Source: Olivibacter oleidegradans
GTDB lineage: Bacteria; Bacteroidota; Bacteroidia; Sphingobacteriales; Sphingobacteriaceae
Assembly (NCBI RefSeq): GCF_042432805.1
Contig: NZ_JBHLWO010000002.1
Location: 1,798,001-1,862,000, forward strand
DNA: 64,000 bases
Reading direction: 5' to 3'
Shown here: piece after piece, positions 33,842 through 43,548 of the stretch
How the letters are laid out: every line of letters starts with the position of its first letter
How positions within the stretch are numbered: the stretch's first letter is position 1
The notes under the pieces: model-generated
Told to the model about the DNA's origin: nothing
Databases searched by the model: none
The model's input: only the letters and a program-made list of their open reading frames with translations
Translations under genes and position numbers: made by a program

Positions 33842-35035
33842 ATGCAAAACCTAGATCGAATCGTAACATTATTAAAGGGATATTTGAGCGACAACCTGAC
33901 TGTGGATGAGTCTGCCGAGCTTCAGGAATTATTGAAAAATCATCCCAGTCTTAACGAATTGTCGAATGAATTGAAGGATATCGGTCAGCTGGAGTGTGCA
34001 TTACAGGAGTATGAGATACTGTACAATGAAATTAATAGTAACAAAGAACAGCAGTTGCTGACTGATATTCTTTTGCAAATCAATGATAAAAGGGGGCGAA
34101 ATCGAGTATATCATCTTAGGCGACAGATAATACGGTACAGCTCTGTTGCGGCAGTTTTTATCGCTTTCGTTGTTGGAATCTTCTTTTTGCGTAAACATTA
34201 CTTTGTGATCGAACCAAACGAAAAAAATGGTCAGTCGTTAAGCGAAAATTTCGTTCCCGGGCACAACCAGGCGACATTAACTTCTTCGAATGGACAAACA
34301 CTCGAACTAAGTGATGCCCATCTTGGCATTGTCATTAACAAGAATATTACTTACAACGATGGTACCGAGCTGAATATCGGACAGAATACCATTGAACATA
34401 CGCAACTCACCCTGTCTACCCCCAAGGGCGGTCAGTATCAGGTAACCTTAGCGGATGGAACCAAGGTGTGGCTGAACGCAGCTACCGTACTCCGGTATCC
34501 GCAGAAATTTGCAAGCGACATCAGAACAGTCGAACTAGAAGGAGAAGCATATTTTGAAGTTGCAAGAAACGAAAAAGCTCCTTTTGTTGTTCGGACAAAA
34601 AATGAAAGTGTTCGGGTGTTGGGTACGCACTTTAATGTCAATACTTACCGGGATGAACCGGTTTCTATCGTTTCTCTTTTAGAGGGAAGCGTGACCGTAT
34701 CGCTGCCTAATAAAATCTCCCAAATTTTAAAACCCGGACAACAGTCTATCACACGCACGGACCGAATAGACGTTCAGCCCGTAAACACAAGTGAAGCGGT
34801 AGCATGGAAAAACGGCGAGTTTATGTTTAATAGCGAAAACTTAGTGAGCGCTATGAATAAAATTGCGCGTTGGTATGACCTTGAAATCATTGTAGAGCCT
34901 CCATTAAGAGAGATAGCCATATGGGGGGCAATATCAAGATATGACAAGTTTGACAAAGTACTTGAATTGATTCAACTTGTAGACAGCCGCATAAAATTTA
35001 AAATAGAAGGAAGGAGGGTGACGCTCATGAAATAA
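33842..35035 (+). CDS. FecR-family anti-sigma factor
   Basis: 397 residues. A cytoplasmic N-terminal part (about 1-85) is followed by one membrane segment (IRYSSVAAVFIAFVVGIFFL, about 96-115). The FecR domain (about 180-285) reads TPKGGQYQVTLADGTKVWLN, VELEGEAYFEVARNEKAPFV and VLGTHFNVNTYRDEP, and a C-terminal DUF4974 region (about 315-395) ends in FKIEGRRVTLMK. It holds the ECF sigma factor at the membrane and releases it on a signal from the STN domain of the SusC protein encoded next. Confidence 0.93.
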   Translation: MQNLDRIVTLLKGYLSDNLTVDESAELQELLKNHPSLNELSNELKDIGQLECALQEYEILYNEINSNKEQQLLTDILLQINDKRGRNRVYHLRRQIIRYSSVAAVFIAFVVGIFFLRKHYFVIEPNEKNGQSLSENFVPGHNQATLTSSNGQTLELSDAHLGIVINKNITYNDGTELNIGQNTIEHTQLTLSTPKGGQYQVTLADGTKVWLNAATVLRYPQKFASDIRTVELEGEAYFEVARNEKAPFVVRTKNESVRVLGTHFNVNTYRDEPVSIVSLLEGSVTVSLPNKISQILKPGQQSITRTDRIDVQPVNTSEAVAWKNGEFMFNSENLVSAMNKIARWYDLEIIVEPPLREIAIWGAISRYDKFDKVLELIQLVDSRIKFKIEGRRVTLMK

Positions 35036-35068
35036 TCTTACTGCCTGAAAATCAAGGAAAACGAAAGA

Positions 35069-35092
35069 CCGAAGAAGGTGGTGCTTCTTCGG
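35069..35092 (+). terminator. Hairpin between FecR and SusC genes
   Basis: CCGAAGAAG-GTGGTG-CTTCTTCGG, 9-bp perfect stem, no T run after it. It may protect or attenuate the transcript between regulator and transporter genes. Confidence 0.5.
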
Positions 35093-35156
35093 CCCAAAGG
35101 TTCCAATTCTAAAAAGAGATATCGTATTTTTTATAAACTAAAACCAATTAAAGGTA

Positions 35157-38100
35157 ATGAAAAATTACATTTTATCATTGGGGGTAGACCTCTTATGCCC
35201 CAAATATAAATTCCTAATTATAATGAAAATGATAACCGTGTTGCTTTTGCTTACACTCTGTCAAGTTCGTGCCAAAACTTTTGGACAGAACATCAGCATT
35301 TCAAATTCGAAGATGCAGATAGTAGACCTGTTCAGGGAAATTAAGAAGCAAACAGGATATACGGTTGTCTGCAATGCAGAGATTATTAGAGCAAATTCCA
35401 ACCTAAAGGTTGAGGTGCATAATAAACCATTGTTTGAAGCACTGAATATGATTCTGTCTCCTCTCCAATTAACGTATACGGTGAGAGATCGATCCATTGT
35501 TGTTCGAAAACGCACAGAAGATAAGCAGGTTACTAGCGCTGTAATGGTTCCAACGAAACCCCAACAACGAATCACAGGTATAGTGACCGATTCCGATGGC
35601 ACCCCGTTGCCGGGCGTCACCATCAAACTGAAAGGGAAATCTATTGGCGAAATAACGAATAACGACGGAAAGTATAGCATCGCGGCATCCACCGGTCAAG
35701 TGTTGCAATTTAGCTATATAGGTTATGAACCAAAAGAAGTACTAATAGGGACTGATCTTACCGTCGACGTTAAGCTGCAATCGTTGAATGAGGCCTTAAC
35801 AGAAGTGGTAATAGTAGGCTACGGTACGCAGAAAAAAGCGGTAGTATCCGGTGCAATAGCTACCGTAAAAGGGGAAGATCTTGCTAGATCTCCGGCGGCT
35901 AATCTTTCAAATTCATTTGTCGGTAGACTACCGGGAGTAACAGCCATGCAAAGTAGTGGAGAGCCTGGCTACGACGGCTCTACGCTTCGTATTCGCGGTA
36001 TTAATTCGCTACCTGGCGGCAACAGTGAACCCTTAATCGTCATCGATGGGGTACCGCAACGCGCAGGTGGCTTGGATCGGATTAATCCGAATGATATCGA
36101 AAGCGTATCCGTATTAAAAGATGCGTCGGCCGCCATTTACGGCTCTCGGGCAGGTAATGGCGTTATCCTTGTCACGACGAAACAAGGCAAAATAGGTAAA
36201 GCCCAAATTTCTTATGATTTTACCTATGGTATACAGCGCCCCACTCGTACACCGAAAATGGCGAATTCGGAACAATATACAGCTATTATTAACGAGGTTA
36301 CGGGTGTATATCCGCAAGATCCCGCAAAGTGGACAGAAATCTGGCAAGCATTTAATACAGGTACCGGTACCTACAATGGAACTTCGGGAGCCATCAACCC
36401 GGAATATAGTCCTGAAGAAAGACAAAAATATAGCGATGGATCAGACCTTTTACGTTATCCGAATACGGATTGGTTTGCCGCTACGCTAAAAGATTGGTCT
36501 CCACAGCAACGGCATAACGTACAAATAAATGGGGGTACCGAAACGACAAAATACTTGATATCCTTAGGGTACTTAAACCAAGATGCTATTTATAAGAATT
36601 CGGCTACATATTATAAGCAATACGATTTGCGTGCAAACCTGGAATTCAATTTTGGTAAATATGTTACCGCAAGGTTAGCGATAACCGGTCGAGAAGAATC
36701 GCGTAATTTCCCAACTAGAGGAGCTGGCGATATTTTTAGATTTCTTGCGCGCGGTCTTCCTACCAATATTGCCACATGGCCTAATGGACTTCCCGGGCCC
36801 GATTTAGAGAATGGTGCTAATCCGGTTGTAATTACTACCGGTGCAACCGGATATGATAGAAATACAAGGGACTACTTGCAAAACACAGGAGCGATCGATA
36901 TTAAAATCCCCGGAGTAGAGGGTTTAAAATTAACGGGAACGGCTTCGATCGACAAATACTGGGGCAGATCGAAAAGATGGGAAACACCTTGGACCTTATA
37001 CGATTGGGATAAAGTGAGTTTTGAAGCCGATGGGGTCACACCAAAACTATCGGGCTATATACCAAAAGGAATAGAACCCAAAGCTCAACTTCGGGAAGCT
37101 ACGGAAGATCAATTAGCGATCAACGTATCGGCCTTGGTTTCCTATGATAAAACGATCAAAGGTGTACATAACATTTCCGCAATAGCCGGGCTGACCCGTG
37201 AAACCGTGACCAATAACGGTTTTTTTGCAGCCCGAATGGATTTTCCGTCGATACTAGTAGAACAATTGAACTTTGGCGACCGTGTGCGTCAAACCCTGGG
37301 CAACGAAAACACCTATGATAGAGCACGATTGAGTTACTATGGTCGCGTAAACTATAATTACCTGGAAAAGTATCTTTTCGAGTTTAATTGGCGTGTAGAT
37401 GGATCGTATATTTTTCCTCCAAACAAAAGGTTTGGCTTTTTTCCCGGGGTATCGGCCGGTTGGCGTTTATCCGAAGAAAGCTTTTTTAAAAACAATATTG
37501 CTTTCATCAACAATTTAAAACTAAGAGGTTCTTGGGGTCAGATGGGCGCAGAAGCTTATTATGACAACAGCCTTCAAGAATATAAATATTTATCACTGAT
37601 GAATACCGGACAGGGTGTATTCAGCGACCTACTCTATCAAACCATTTACGAAAGTACCATTCCAAACCCAAACTTCACATGGGAAGTGGCCAACAACAGC
37701 AATATTGGCTTGGACGCCTCATTTTTGAACGATAAGCTGGCTCTGGAGCTGGACTTATTCTATAATAAACGGACCCATGTTTTAACAAAAAATCCCGGTG
37801 TAGTACCTATAAGTTCAGGTATTTCGGGCAATCTGCCTATTGCAAATCTCGGTAACCTCATTAATAAGGGTTACGAATTTAAATTAACCTACACCGATAA
37901 AGTTGGCGATCTGTTTTATAATATAGGGGTGAATGGCGGCTACGCGAAGAATAATGTGCAATACTCCAGTGATGTAGCCAATACTTTACCTTATCAACAA
38001 CAAATAGGAAAAGTTACGGATTCATGGCTGGTGTATTTGTATGACGGCGTTTTCAAAGATCAAGCCGCTATTGATGCGAATACCGTCGATTATTCTGCTC

Positions 38101-38678
38101 TGGGATTAAAAAACGGGAAATTATTGCCGGGGGATATGAAATATGTAGATTATAATGGCGATGGTAAAATTACAAGCGACGATCGTGTACGACTAAACCA
38201 GAATAGCACGCCCACTTTTACAGGAGGCTTAATACTAGGAGGACAATATAAGGGCTTTGACTTTAATATATTGATACAGGGAGCAACCGGTGGAATGCGA
38301 AGAATGGGGCCCACGGAATCAGGATTAATAGGAAACTACCTCGAATGGAATTATAATCATCGTTGGTCTATTGATAACCCGAGTGACACAGATCCCCGTC
38401 TTACCAATCGTTCGGACACCTATTATACAACTACTGATAATACTTATTGGATCCGCAGCACCAATTATATAAGATTAAAAAATGTTGAATTGGGATATAC
38501 TTTACCAACTCAATTGGTTAACAAAATAGGCTTGAGTACGCTTCGCTTTTATATCAATGGCATTAACCTGGCAACCATTGACAAGATAAAAATATGGGAC
38601 CCTGAGGCTAACAACAGTACCGGTCAATTTTATCCGCAATCTAAAATTATCAGTTTTGGCGTAAAGGCTGTGTTTTAA
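35157..38678 (+). CDS. SusC/RagA-family TonB-dependent receptor with STN signalling domain
   Basis: 1173 residues from ATG 35157 (AAAGG five bases upstream); ATG 35223, just before the hydrophobic MKMITVLLLLTLCQVRAKTF, is an alternative. Order: signal, STN domain (about 50-115), carboxypeptidase-regulatory-like domain (RITGIVTDSDGTPLPGVTIK, about 137-215), plug (VIVGYGTQKKAVVSGAIATV, then IDGVPQRAGGLDRINPNDIE, VLKDASAAIYGSRAGNGVIL), and a 22-strand barrel ending in ISFGVKAVF. It imports an oligomer with the SusD partner encoded next. The STN domain is what talks to FecR, which fits its place here. Confidence 0.95.
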   Translation: MKNYILSLGVDLLCPKYKFLIIMKMITVLLLLTLCQVRAKTFGQNISISNSKMQIVDLFREIKKQTGYTVVCNAEIIRANSNLKVEVHNKPLFEALNMILSPLQLTYTVRDRSIVVRKRTEDKQVTSAVMVPTKPQQRITGIVTDSDGTPLPGVTIKLKGKSIGEITNNDGKYSIAASTGQVLQFSYIGYEPKEVLIGTDLTVDVKLQSLNEALTEVVIVGYGTQKKAVVSGAIATVKGEDLARSPAANLSNSFVGRLPGVTAMQSSGEPGYDGSTLRIRGINSLPGGNSEPLIVIDGVPQRAGGLDRINPNDIESVSVLKDASAAIYGSRAGNGVILVTTKQGKIGKAQISYDFTYGIQRPTRTPKMANSEQYTAIINEVTGVYPQDPAKWTEIWQAFNTGTGTYNGTSGAINPEYSPEERQKYSDGSDLLRYPNTDWFAATLKDWSPQQRHNVQINGGTETTKYLISLGYLNQDAIYKNSATYYKQYDLRANLEFNFGKYVTARLAITGREESRNFPTRGAGDIFRFLARGLPTNIATWPNGLPGPDLENGANPVVITTGATGYDRNTRDYLQNTGAIDIKIPGVEGLKLTGTASIDKYWGRSKRWETPWTLYDWDKVSFEADGVTPKLSGYIPKGIEPKAQLREATEDQLAINVSALVSYDKTIKGVHNISAIAGLTRETVTNNGFFAARMDFPSILVEQLNFGDRVRQTLGNENTYDRARLSYYGRVNYNYLEKYLFEFNWRVDGSYIFPPNKRFGFFPGVSAGWRLSEESFFKNNIAFINNLKLRGSWGQMGAEAYYDNSLQEYKYLSLMNTGQGVFSDLLYQTIYESTIPNPNFTWEVANNSNIGLDASFLNDKLALELDLFYNKRTHVLTKNPGVVPISSGISGNLPIANLGNLINKGYEFKLTYTDKVGDLFYNIGVNGGYAKNNVQYSSDVANTLPYQQQIGKVTDSWLVYLYDGVFKDQAAIDANTVDYSALGLKNGKLLPGDMKYVDYNGDGKITSDDRVRLNQNSTPTFTGGLILGGQYKGFDFNILIQGATGGMRRMGPTESGLIGNYLEWNYNHRWSIDNPSDTDPRLTNRSDTYYTTTDNTYWIRSTNYIRLKNVELGYTLPTQLVNKIGLSTLRFYINGINLATIDKIKIWDPEANNSTGQFYPQSKIISFGVKAVF

Positions 38679-38704
38679 CCCAATTATAAATAAACTAAGG
38701 TGAA

Positions 38705-40594
38705 ATGAAGACATTAATGAAAAACAGGATTTTTTATATGTTGGCTGTTCTATTGTTTACGACAGCATGTAGTACAGATTTTTTAGATGTATCCCCCCGT
38801 AACGCGTTCTCCGATGAGACGATATGGCAAGACCCGGTATTAGCAGAAAAATTTGTCAGTGATATTTACAATGTTTTTGAAGCAGGTAACTCCGGTTTCA
38901 CCGAACAGATGCAAGCTTCGGCAACTGATGAGTCGTTATGGAACCATACCGATGCTTTCCTCTTATTGAATACAGGTGCTATCAATGGGGCAAATGAAGG
39001 CTGGAGCGGGACATCCAGGTGGTGGGAGCGCATGTATACGTATATAAGATTCAGCAATATTGCGATCGAAAGACTAATAGATGACACCAAAAATGGTATC
39101 AGTGATCAAGGAGCTAAAGATAAATTATTGGCTCAGGCTTTTTTTATTCGCGCCTATTGTTATCACCAACTATTAAGGTACTACGGTGGTGTCCCGATTA
39201 TTACCAGCAGCTATGAATACTCAGAAGATCCAATTATATATGAAAAAGAACGCGGCACGTATGAGGCCTGTGTAAATCAAATTATACAGGATTGCGATGA
39301 AGCCTACCGGCGATTGGGGAATACTGTACTTGAAAAAGGACGTATTAATTCGCTCACTATTTTGGCGCTCAAATCCAGAACTTTGATTTATGCAGCAAGC
39401 GATCTGCATGACGCCGTAAAGCTTACTGCAAAGGTCACGGATCTAAATAATCTTTCGGAGAGATTACCTTTATTAGCGTATACGAGCGGCTCCCAAGAAG
39501 AACGGTATCGTTTGGCACAGGCTGCCGCTAAGGCGGTGTTGGATGCGGGAACGGGTTATAAATTAAATCTAACCGAACCGGTCGCACCGGAACAGGGGAG
39601 AATTAATTATAAAAGTATCGCCATGGGTGGCGGTAGCAAAGCAGCAGGTATTGATCAGGGGGCGGCATCTGACATACTTTATGCACGCTATTTTATCACC
39701 GAACAAAGTTCAACGCATGCCAGAGATAACGGTCCGAATGGTTATAACAATTGGGGTGGGAACCAACCTATAGGCCTTTTGGTAGATGACTATGAAATGA
39801 ATGATGGAACTAAATTCGATTGGAACAATCCCCTTCATAAAGCGGCCCCTTATAAAAACAGAGATCCGCGCTTTTATGCCTCCATATTGTACGATGGCGC
39901 AGATTGGAAACCAAGAAATAACCCTTTAGACCCAGCCAATCAAATACAAACAGGCGCATATGATTTAATCGTAGATGGCAAGCTGACGAAATTTGCCGGA
40001 CTAGACACAAAACAAGGACCTAAGGAAGCACATAACGGGACTTGGACAGGTTATTATATTCAAAAATTTATTGATCCGGACCCGAATATTATTGATGCGC
40101 AAGCAAGGCAGTTCGTGCCCTGGCCCTATTTTAGGTTTACAGAAGTTGTATTTAACTATGTGGAAGCCTGTATTGAACTGGGCGACACGGAAACGGCAAG
40201 AACTTGGCTAAATAAAATTCGCTTCCGGGCGGGCATGCCCGCTATCACAGCAACGGATCAAAGTACGCTAAGAGAAATATACCGCCATGAACGCCGCATA
40301 GAAATGGCTTATGAACAACAGCGTTTTTTTGATGCGAGGAGATGGTTAATTGCTGAAGAAACACTTGGCAGGAAAGTGACAATAGTTAAAATTGATGGAA
40401 CGTTCAAGCCTGGAAAAACCTTGTCAGGTAATTATAGATATGATGAATCTATTTACAATTACAGCTATACTCCACAGGAATTTAATAGTAAAGAAAATCG
40501 TGTTTGGAAAAACCAACTATATTTTCTACCCCTTTCGCGAGACGAAATAAGGAAAAACCCATTATTGGTTCAAAATCCAGGATACATTGAATAG
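38705..40594 (+). CDS. SusD/RagB-family surface lipoprotein
   Basis: 629 residues. Lipobox TTAC at Cys22 after MKTLMKNRIFYMLAVLLF. The SusD-like N-terminal TPR part reads FIRAYCYHQLLRYYGGVPII (about residues 140-160), and the C-terminal RagB region shows EACIELGDTETARTWLNKIR, RHERRIEMAYEQQRFFDARR and the final NPLLVQNPGYIE. It caps the SusC barrel and binds the incoming glycan or peptide. It ends the ECF-FecR-SusC-SusD unit; no hydrolase follows, so the ligand cannot be deduced. Confidence 0.94.
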   Translation: MKTLMKNRIFYMLAVLLFTTACSTDFLDVSPRNAFSDETIWQDPVLAEKFVSDIYNVFEAGNSGFTEQMQASATDESLWNHTDAFLLLNTGAINGANEGWSGTSRWWERMYTYIRFSNIAIERLIDDTKNGISDQGAKDKLLAQAFFIRAYCYHQLLRYYGGVPIITSSYEYSEDPIIYEKERGTYEACVNQIIQDCDEAYRRLGNTVLEKGRINSLTILALKSRTLIYAASDLHDAVKLTAKVTDLNNLSERLPLLAYTSGSQEERYRLAQAAAKAVLDAGTGYKLNLTEPVAPEQGRINYKSIAMGGGSKAAGIDQGAASDILYARYFITEQSSTHARDNGPNGYNNWGGNQPIGLLVDDYEMNDGTKFDWNNPLHKAAPYKNRDPRFYASILYDGADWKPRNNPLDPANQIQTGAYDLIVDGKLTKFAGLDTKQGPKEAHNGTWTGYYIQKFIDPDPNIIDAQARQFVPWPYFRFTEVVFNYVEACIELGDTETARTWLNKIRFRAGMPAITATDQSTLREIYRHERRIEMAYEQQRFFDARRWLIAEETLGRKVTIVKIDGTFKPGKTLSGNYRYDESIYNYSYTPQEFNSKENRVWKNQLYFLPLSRDEIRKNPLLVQNPGYIE

Positions 40595-40648
40595 TCACTT
40601 TGGTATAGAGTATCGACGATTTTGTTTGGTTTACCTATAATTAATTTA

Positions 40649-40686
40649 CAAGGTTTAAAACTCGTTAAAACGAGTTTTAAACCTTG
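40649..40686. terminator. Long perfect hairpin after SusD
   Basis: Two 18-base arms, CAAGGTTTAAAACTCGTT and its exact complement, with a 2-base AA turn. No separate T run follows, but T-rich sequence lies in the stem. It marks the end of the SusC/SusD transcript. Confidence 0.7.
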
Positions 40687-40879
40687 ACTCGGTGACATCA
40701 ACCATATTTACTTATAACCAAGTTAGGTAAAATCCGTTACCCCTCCTCACCAGCCTAGCTGAAGCTGATAGGTCGGAATGAAACGACTGAGTTTAAAGAA
40801 AATGACGTATATTAGCCCATAACAAAGACAGTTTTTTCCAACCGCATGCCGTCATATCAAGTGTTAGCTTTACATCTTA

Positions 40880-41773
40880 ATGAAACATTATCTATCTGCC
40901 GTATTAGGCTTCGCTATTTGGGGCACTTTTGCTCTAGTACTAAAACCGTTAAGTGCTTATGCGGCGCTGGATATTCTTATTCACCGCGTCATCTTTGCTG
41001 CCATTAGTATCGCTTTCGTTTGTTTTATGTTCAGAAGAAAACAAACTTTTGCCAGTATCCATTATGTCAAAACAATATCGCCAAAAGAAAGAGTAAAACT
41101 GCTGATAAATATGTTCTTCAGTGCCATTATGCTCGGGTTGAATTGGTTCTCGTTTATTTATGTGATGAATGCAGTCAGTGTCAACGCCACGTCTTTGGCA
41201 TACCTGATCTGTCCGATCTTAACGACAGTTCTAGCCAGCCTTTTTTTGCGTGAAAAACTGAATATAGGACAATGGTTTGCTGTACTGTTAAGCTTGATTA
41301 GTTGCCTTATCCTTGCATATGGCCATTTTATGGATTTGATTTACAGCATGGTGATCGCGCTTTCGTATGCAATCTATTTAGTGCTTCAAAAGAATACCTT
41401 TCAGATGGATAAATTTTTCACATTAACCATTCATATTGTCGTGAGCACCTTCTTGCTGCTCCCGATTTTAACGGTCATTGATACTACGGTACCTAAAACA
41501 ATGACATTCTATGGCCTTGTTGCAATTATTGCAGTAGGTTACACCATTATTCCCCTGTTCCTCAATATTTTTGCTCTTAAAGGGTTGGATTCTTCTATTG
41601 TCGGCACCTTATTATATTTAAATCCCATCATTAGTTTCTTATTGGCCATTCTCTATTATAAAGAACCGATCAATACGGTTCAGCTCATTGCCTTTGGGAT
41701 GATTTTCACGGCCGTTGTGATTTTCAACATCGCCTATTTGTACGGAAGGAAGAGAAATATGGCATTAAAGTAA
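40880..41773 (+). CDS. EamA/DMT-family transporter (RarD-like)
   Basis: 297 residues, ten membrane segments in two EamA halves. The start LSAVLGFAIWGTFALVLKPL and IMLGLNWFSFIYVMNAVSVN (about residues 81-100) resemble RarD-type permeases; the second half has LNPIISFLLAILYYKEPIN. Substrates of the family are mostly small metabolites; this one is unknown. It stands alone between a terminator hairpin and a convergent membrane-protein gene. Confidence 0.88.
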   Translation: MKHYLSAVLGFAIWGTFALVLKPLSAYAALDILIHRVIFAAISIAFVCFMFRRKQTFASIHYVKTISPKERVKLLINMFFSAIMLGLNWFSFIYVMNAVSVNATSLAYLICPILTTVLASLFLREKLNIGQWFAVLLSLISCLILAYGHFMDLIYSMVIALSYAIYLVLQKNTFQMDKFFTLTIHIVVSTFLLLPILTVIDTTVPKTMTFYGLVAIIAVGYTIIPLFLNIFALKGLDSSIVGTLLYLNPIISFLLAILYYKEPINTVQLIAFGMIFTAVVIFNIAYLYGRKRNMALK

Positions 41774-41807
41774 GTCAAATAAACCGGCAACTATTCATAT
41801 AGCTGAT

Positions 41808-43103
41808 TTAAGATGAAATTTCGGCTATCTTTTTGGTGATTCTATTTAGTATTTCCGACAGGATTAAGGCAAATACGACAAATAGAACAAACACCATATA
41901 GCCCGGTTGTAAAGAGGTATTGTTTGTTGCAATACTCGTAATATTGTCTTCCTTGATGTTTAAAACGGCTAACTGAGAAGTTAGCATACTGTTCATACCA
42001 ATATAGGTCAACATGATTGCCACCACCATGACGTCGGCCATGCTCCATTTACCGGACTTGAAAGCGAAAAAATGGACGAATTTATTCTTTCTGCTCGACT
42101 CGCGCAAGAGATAAAGGCCCGATGAAATGAGCTTACCGAGCGGAAAGAATACACTGAATGTTAAAATGAGCAGACCTACCACGATGGAATCGATCTTGGC
42201 ATTCTTCAAAAGAATTACTACCACATCCATAATACTCTTGCTCTGAAAGAAAAGAACTTGGTCTTCAAAAATGAGATGTTCTCCCATTAAGTGGAAGTCT
42301 ATCTTCTCCAACCTTGCTTCCACCTCAATCATGACCGATGAAACGCCTACAATTAACACAACGCCAGCGGCTAAAAGTGAAAAAATAAATAATGATTTTT
42401 GCAATTCCTGATGATCGATGAAATATTTCCACAAGGCCAACAACAGTAAAATACAGGCAAAAACAACAAGCGTATACGCATAGCTCTCGTAGCGGATATC
42501 GGCAAATAGTTTATCCGTCTTCTTTTTGAAGCCGGTACTGTTTCGCGCACCGTATTTACTGAAAATGGCGTTGGTTACTTTTCGTTGCGCCACCATAGAG
42601 CTGTCGAAAGTCGTTTCTTTTACTTCATCCAGTTTATCTTCGGCCAGATTTTTCAAGGTTTTCTTGGTGGATGGTTTGTTTACCTGATCGACAATGGTTT
42701 TTGCAAAACCGGGAACCTGATCGTGTAATTGATCTTCATCGACAAAAACATTGACTGCTGCCTTCCGTATTTTTCCTTTGATGCTCGTTTGCTTTTTCGT
42801 CAGATTACTCATGGCTTTATCGATCATAGCATGAAGCATTTTTTCCACTTCTTTCTGCAGCTCAACCCTTTGCTCCGGCGTAAAACTGAACTGCTGAATT
42901 TGTTTTTCAACTATTGTAGTTATCTTTTCTTCCCATTTATTAATAGAAAGAATGCCGAATGCAATGCTATTTACGGTACTATAGTCTTCCATAATCTGCA
43001 CTTGCTGCCGTGATAGGGCATTGATACGGTACCCCGAAAAGGCTATCAATAACAACAGCAAGCTCAGCCCTATAGTGAGGAAAAGTTTAGTTTTTGAAAA
43101 CAT
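41808..43103 (-). CDS. PqiA-like inner-membrane protein
   Basis: 431 residues. An N-terminal membrane segment (5-25) is followed by a large helical extracytoplasmic part (about 30-200), then membrane segments at about 212-230, 243-265, 310-330, 370-390 and 402-422. GKWSMADVMVVAIMLTYIGM near residue 355 is the PqiA signature. The long N-terminal soluble part is extra to E. coli PqiA. PqiA proteins take part in lipid transport or envelope stress with PqiB; no pqiB is near. Confidence 0.8.
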   Translation of the reverse strand: MFSKTKLFLTIGLSLLLLLIAFSGYRINALSRQQVQIMEDYSTVNSIAFGILSINKWEEKITTIVEKQIQQFSFTPEQRVELQKEVEKMLHAMIDKAMSNLTKKQTSIKGKIRKAAVNVFVDEDQLHDQVPGFAKTIVDQVNKPSTKKTLKNLAEDKLDEVKETTFDSSMVAQRKVTNAIFSKYGARNSTGFKKKTDKLFADIRYESYAYTLVVFACILLLLALWKYFIDHQELQKSLFIFSLLAAGVVLIVGVSSVMIEVEARLEKIDFHLMGEHLIFEDQVLFFQSKSIMDVVVILLKNAKIDSIVVGLLILTFSVFFPLGKLISSGLYLLRESSRKNKFVHFFAFKSGKWSMADVMVVAIMLTYIGMNSMLTSQLAVLNIKEDNITSIATNNTSLQPGYMVFVLFVVFALILSEILNRITKKIAEISS

Positions 43104-43244
43104 AGATATGTATTTAATCTTTCATATAAGTTAAGGATATATTACATACGATATGCCTCCCTATATTGTTTTACAGATCTAAAAAATTTTCGGGATGATT
43201 TTCACATTAATTCAACCAACCTGTGATCGTTACAGATTATATTA

Positions 43245-43292
43245 AACACTTTTTCATAAAAACAGGAAAAATCCTATATGAAAAATAGTGTT
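43245..43292. repeat. Inverted repeat
   Basis: AACACTTTTTCATA and TATGAAAAATAGTGTT pair with two extra bases in the right arm, around an 18-base centre that itself contains GGAAAAATCC. Confidence 0.6.
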
Positions 43293-43453
43293 ATACCTCT
43301 TTCATCGTTTCGCTATATTTCTCACTTTTGTTTCACTCAAGCATCCTATCTATCGAAAAACATTAGGTGCGAATTACCAAATGTATTTCGGCACCGGCAT
43401 GACCGACAAACGTGCATGCCTTAAAGAATTAACAAAGGGAAAGTGACATGGGA

Positions 43454-43478
43454 GGCGGCTTCGGCCGCCATTTTTTTT
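43454..43478 (+). terminator. Rho-independent terminator with TTCG loop, no assigned gene
   Basis: GGCGGC-TTCG-GCCGCC then A and eight T. A textbook terminator acting on plus-strand transcription, where the nearest plus gene ends 1.7 kb upstream with an opposing gene in between. Confidence 0.88.
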
Positions 43479-43548
43479 ACTACTCTAGCAACTGATTCAT
43501 CAAATTTCACATGTATTGCCGGTTTACCTTCGCACTGATCTGATCATT

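Larger units (their letters stand above)
43104..43548. other. Long non-coding region with inverted repeat and orphan terminator
   Basis: Between two minus-strand membrane-protein genes. It contains a large inverted repeat (43245-43292), a -7-like TATATTTC (43314-43321), a 21-codon frame with ATG at 43381 and a strong plus-strand terminator (43454-43478). No plus-strand gene upstream would need that terminator. Confidence 0.5.

Noticed and set aside
37000..38600. Possible protease or hydrolase inside the long SusC frame
   Set aside because: The whole frame fits a TonB-dependent barrel; no internal catalytic motif.
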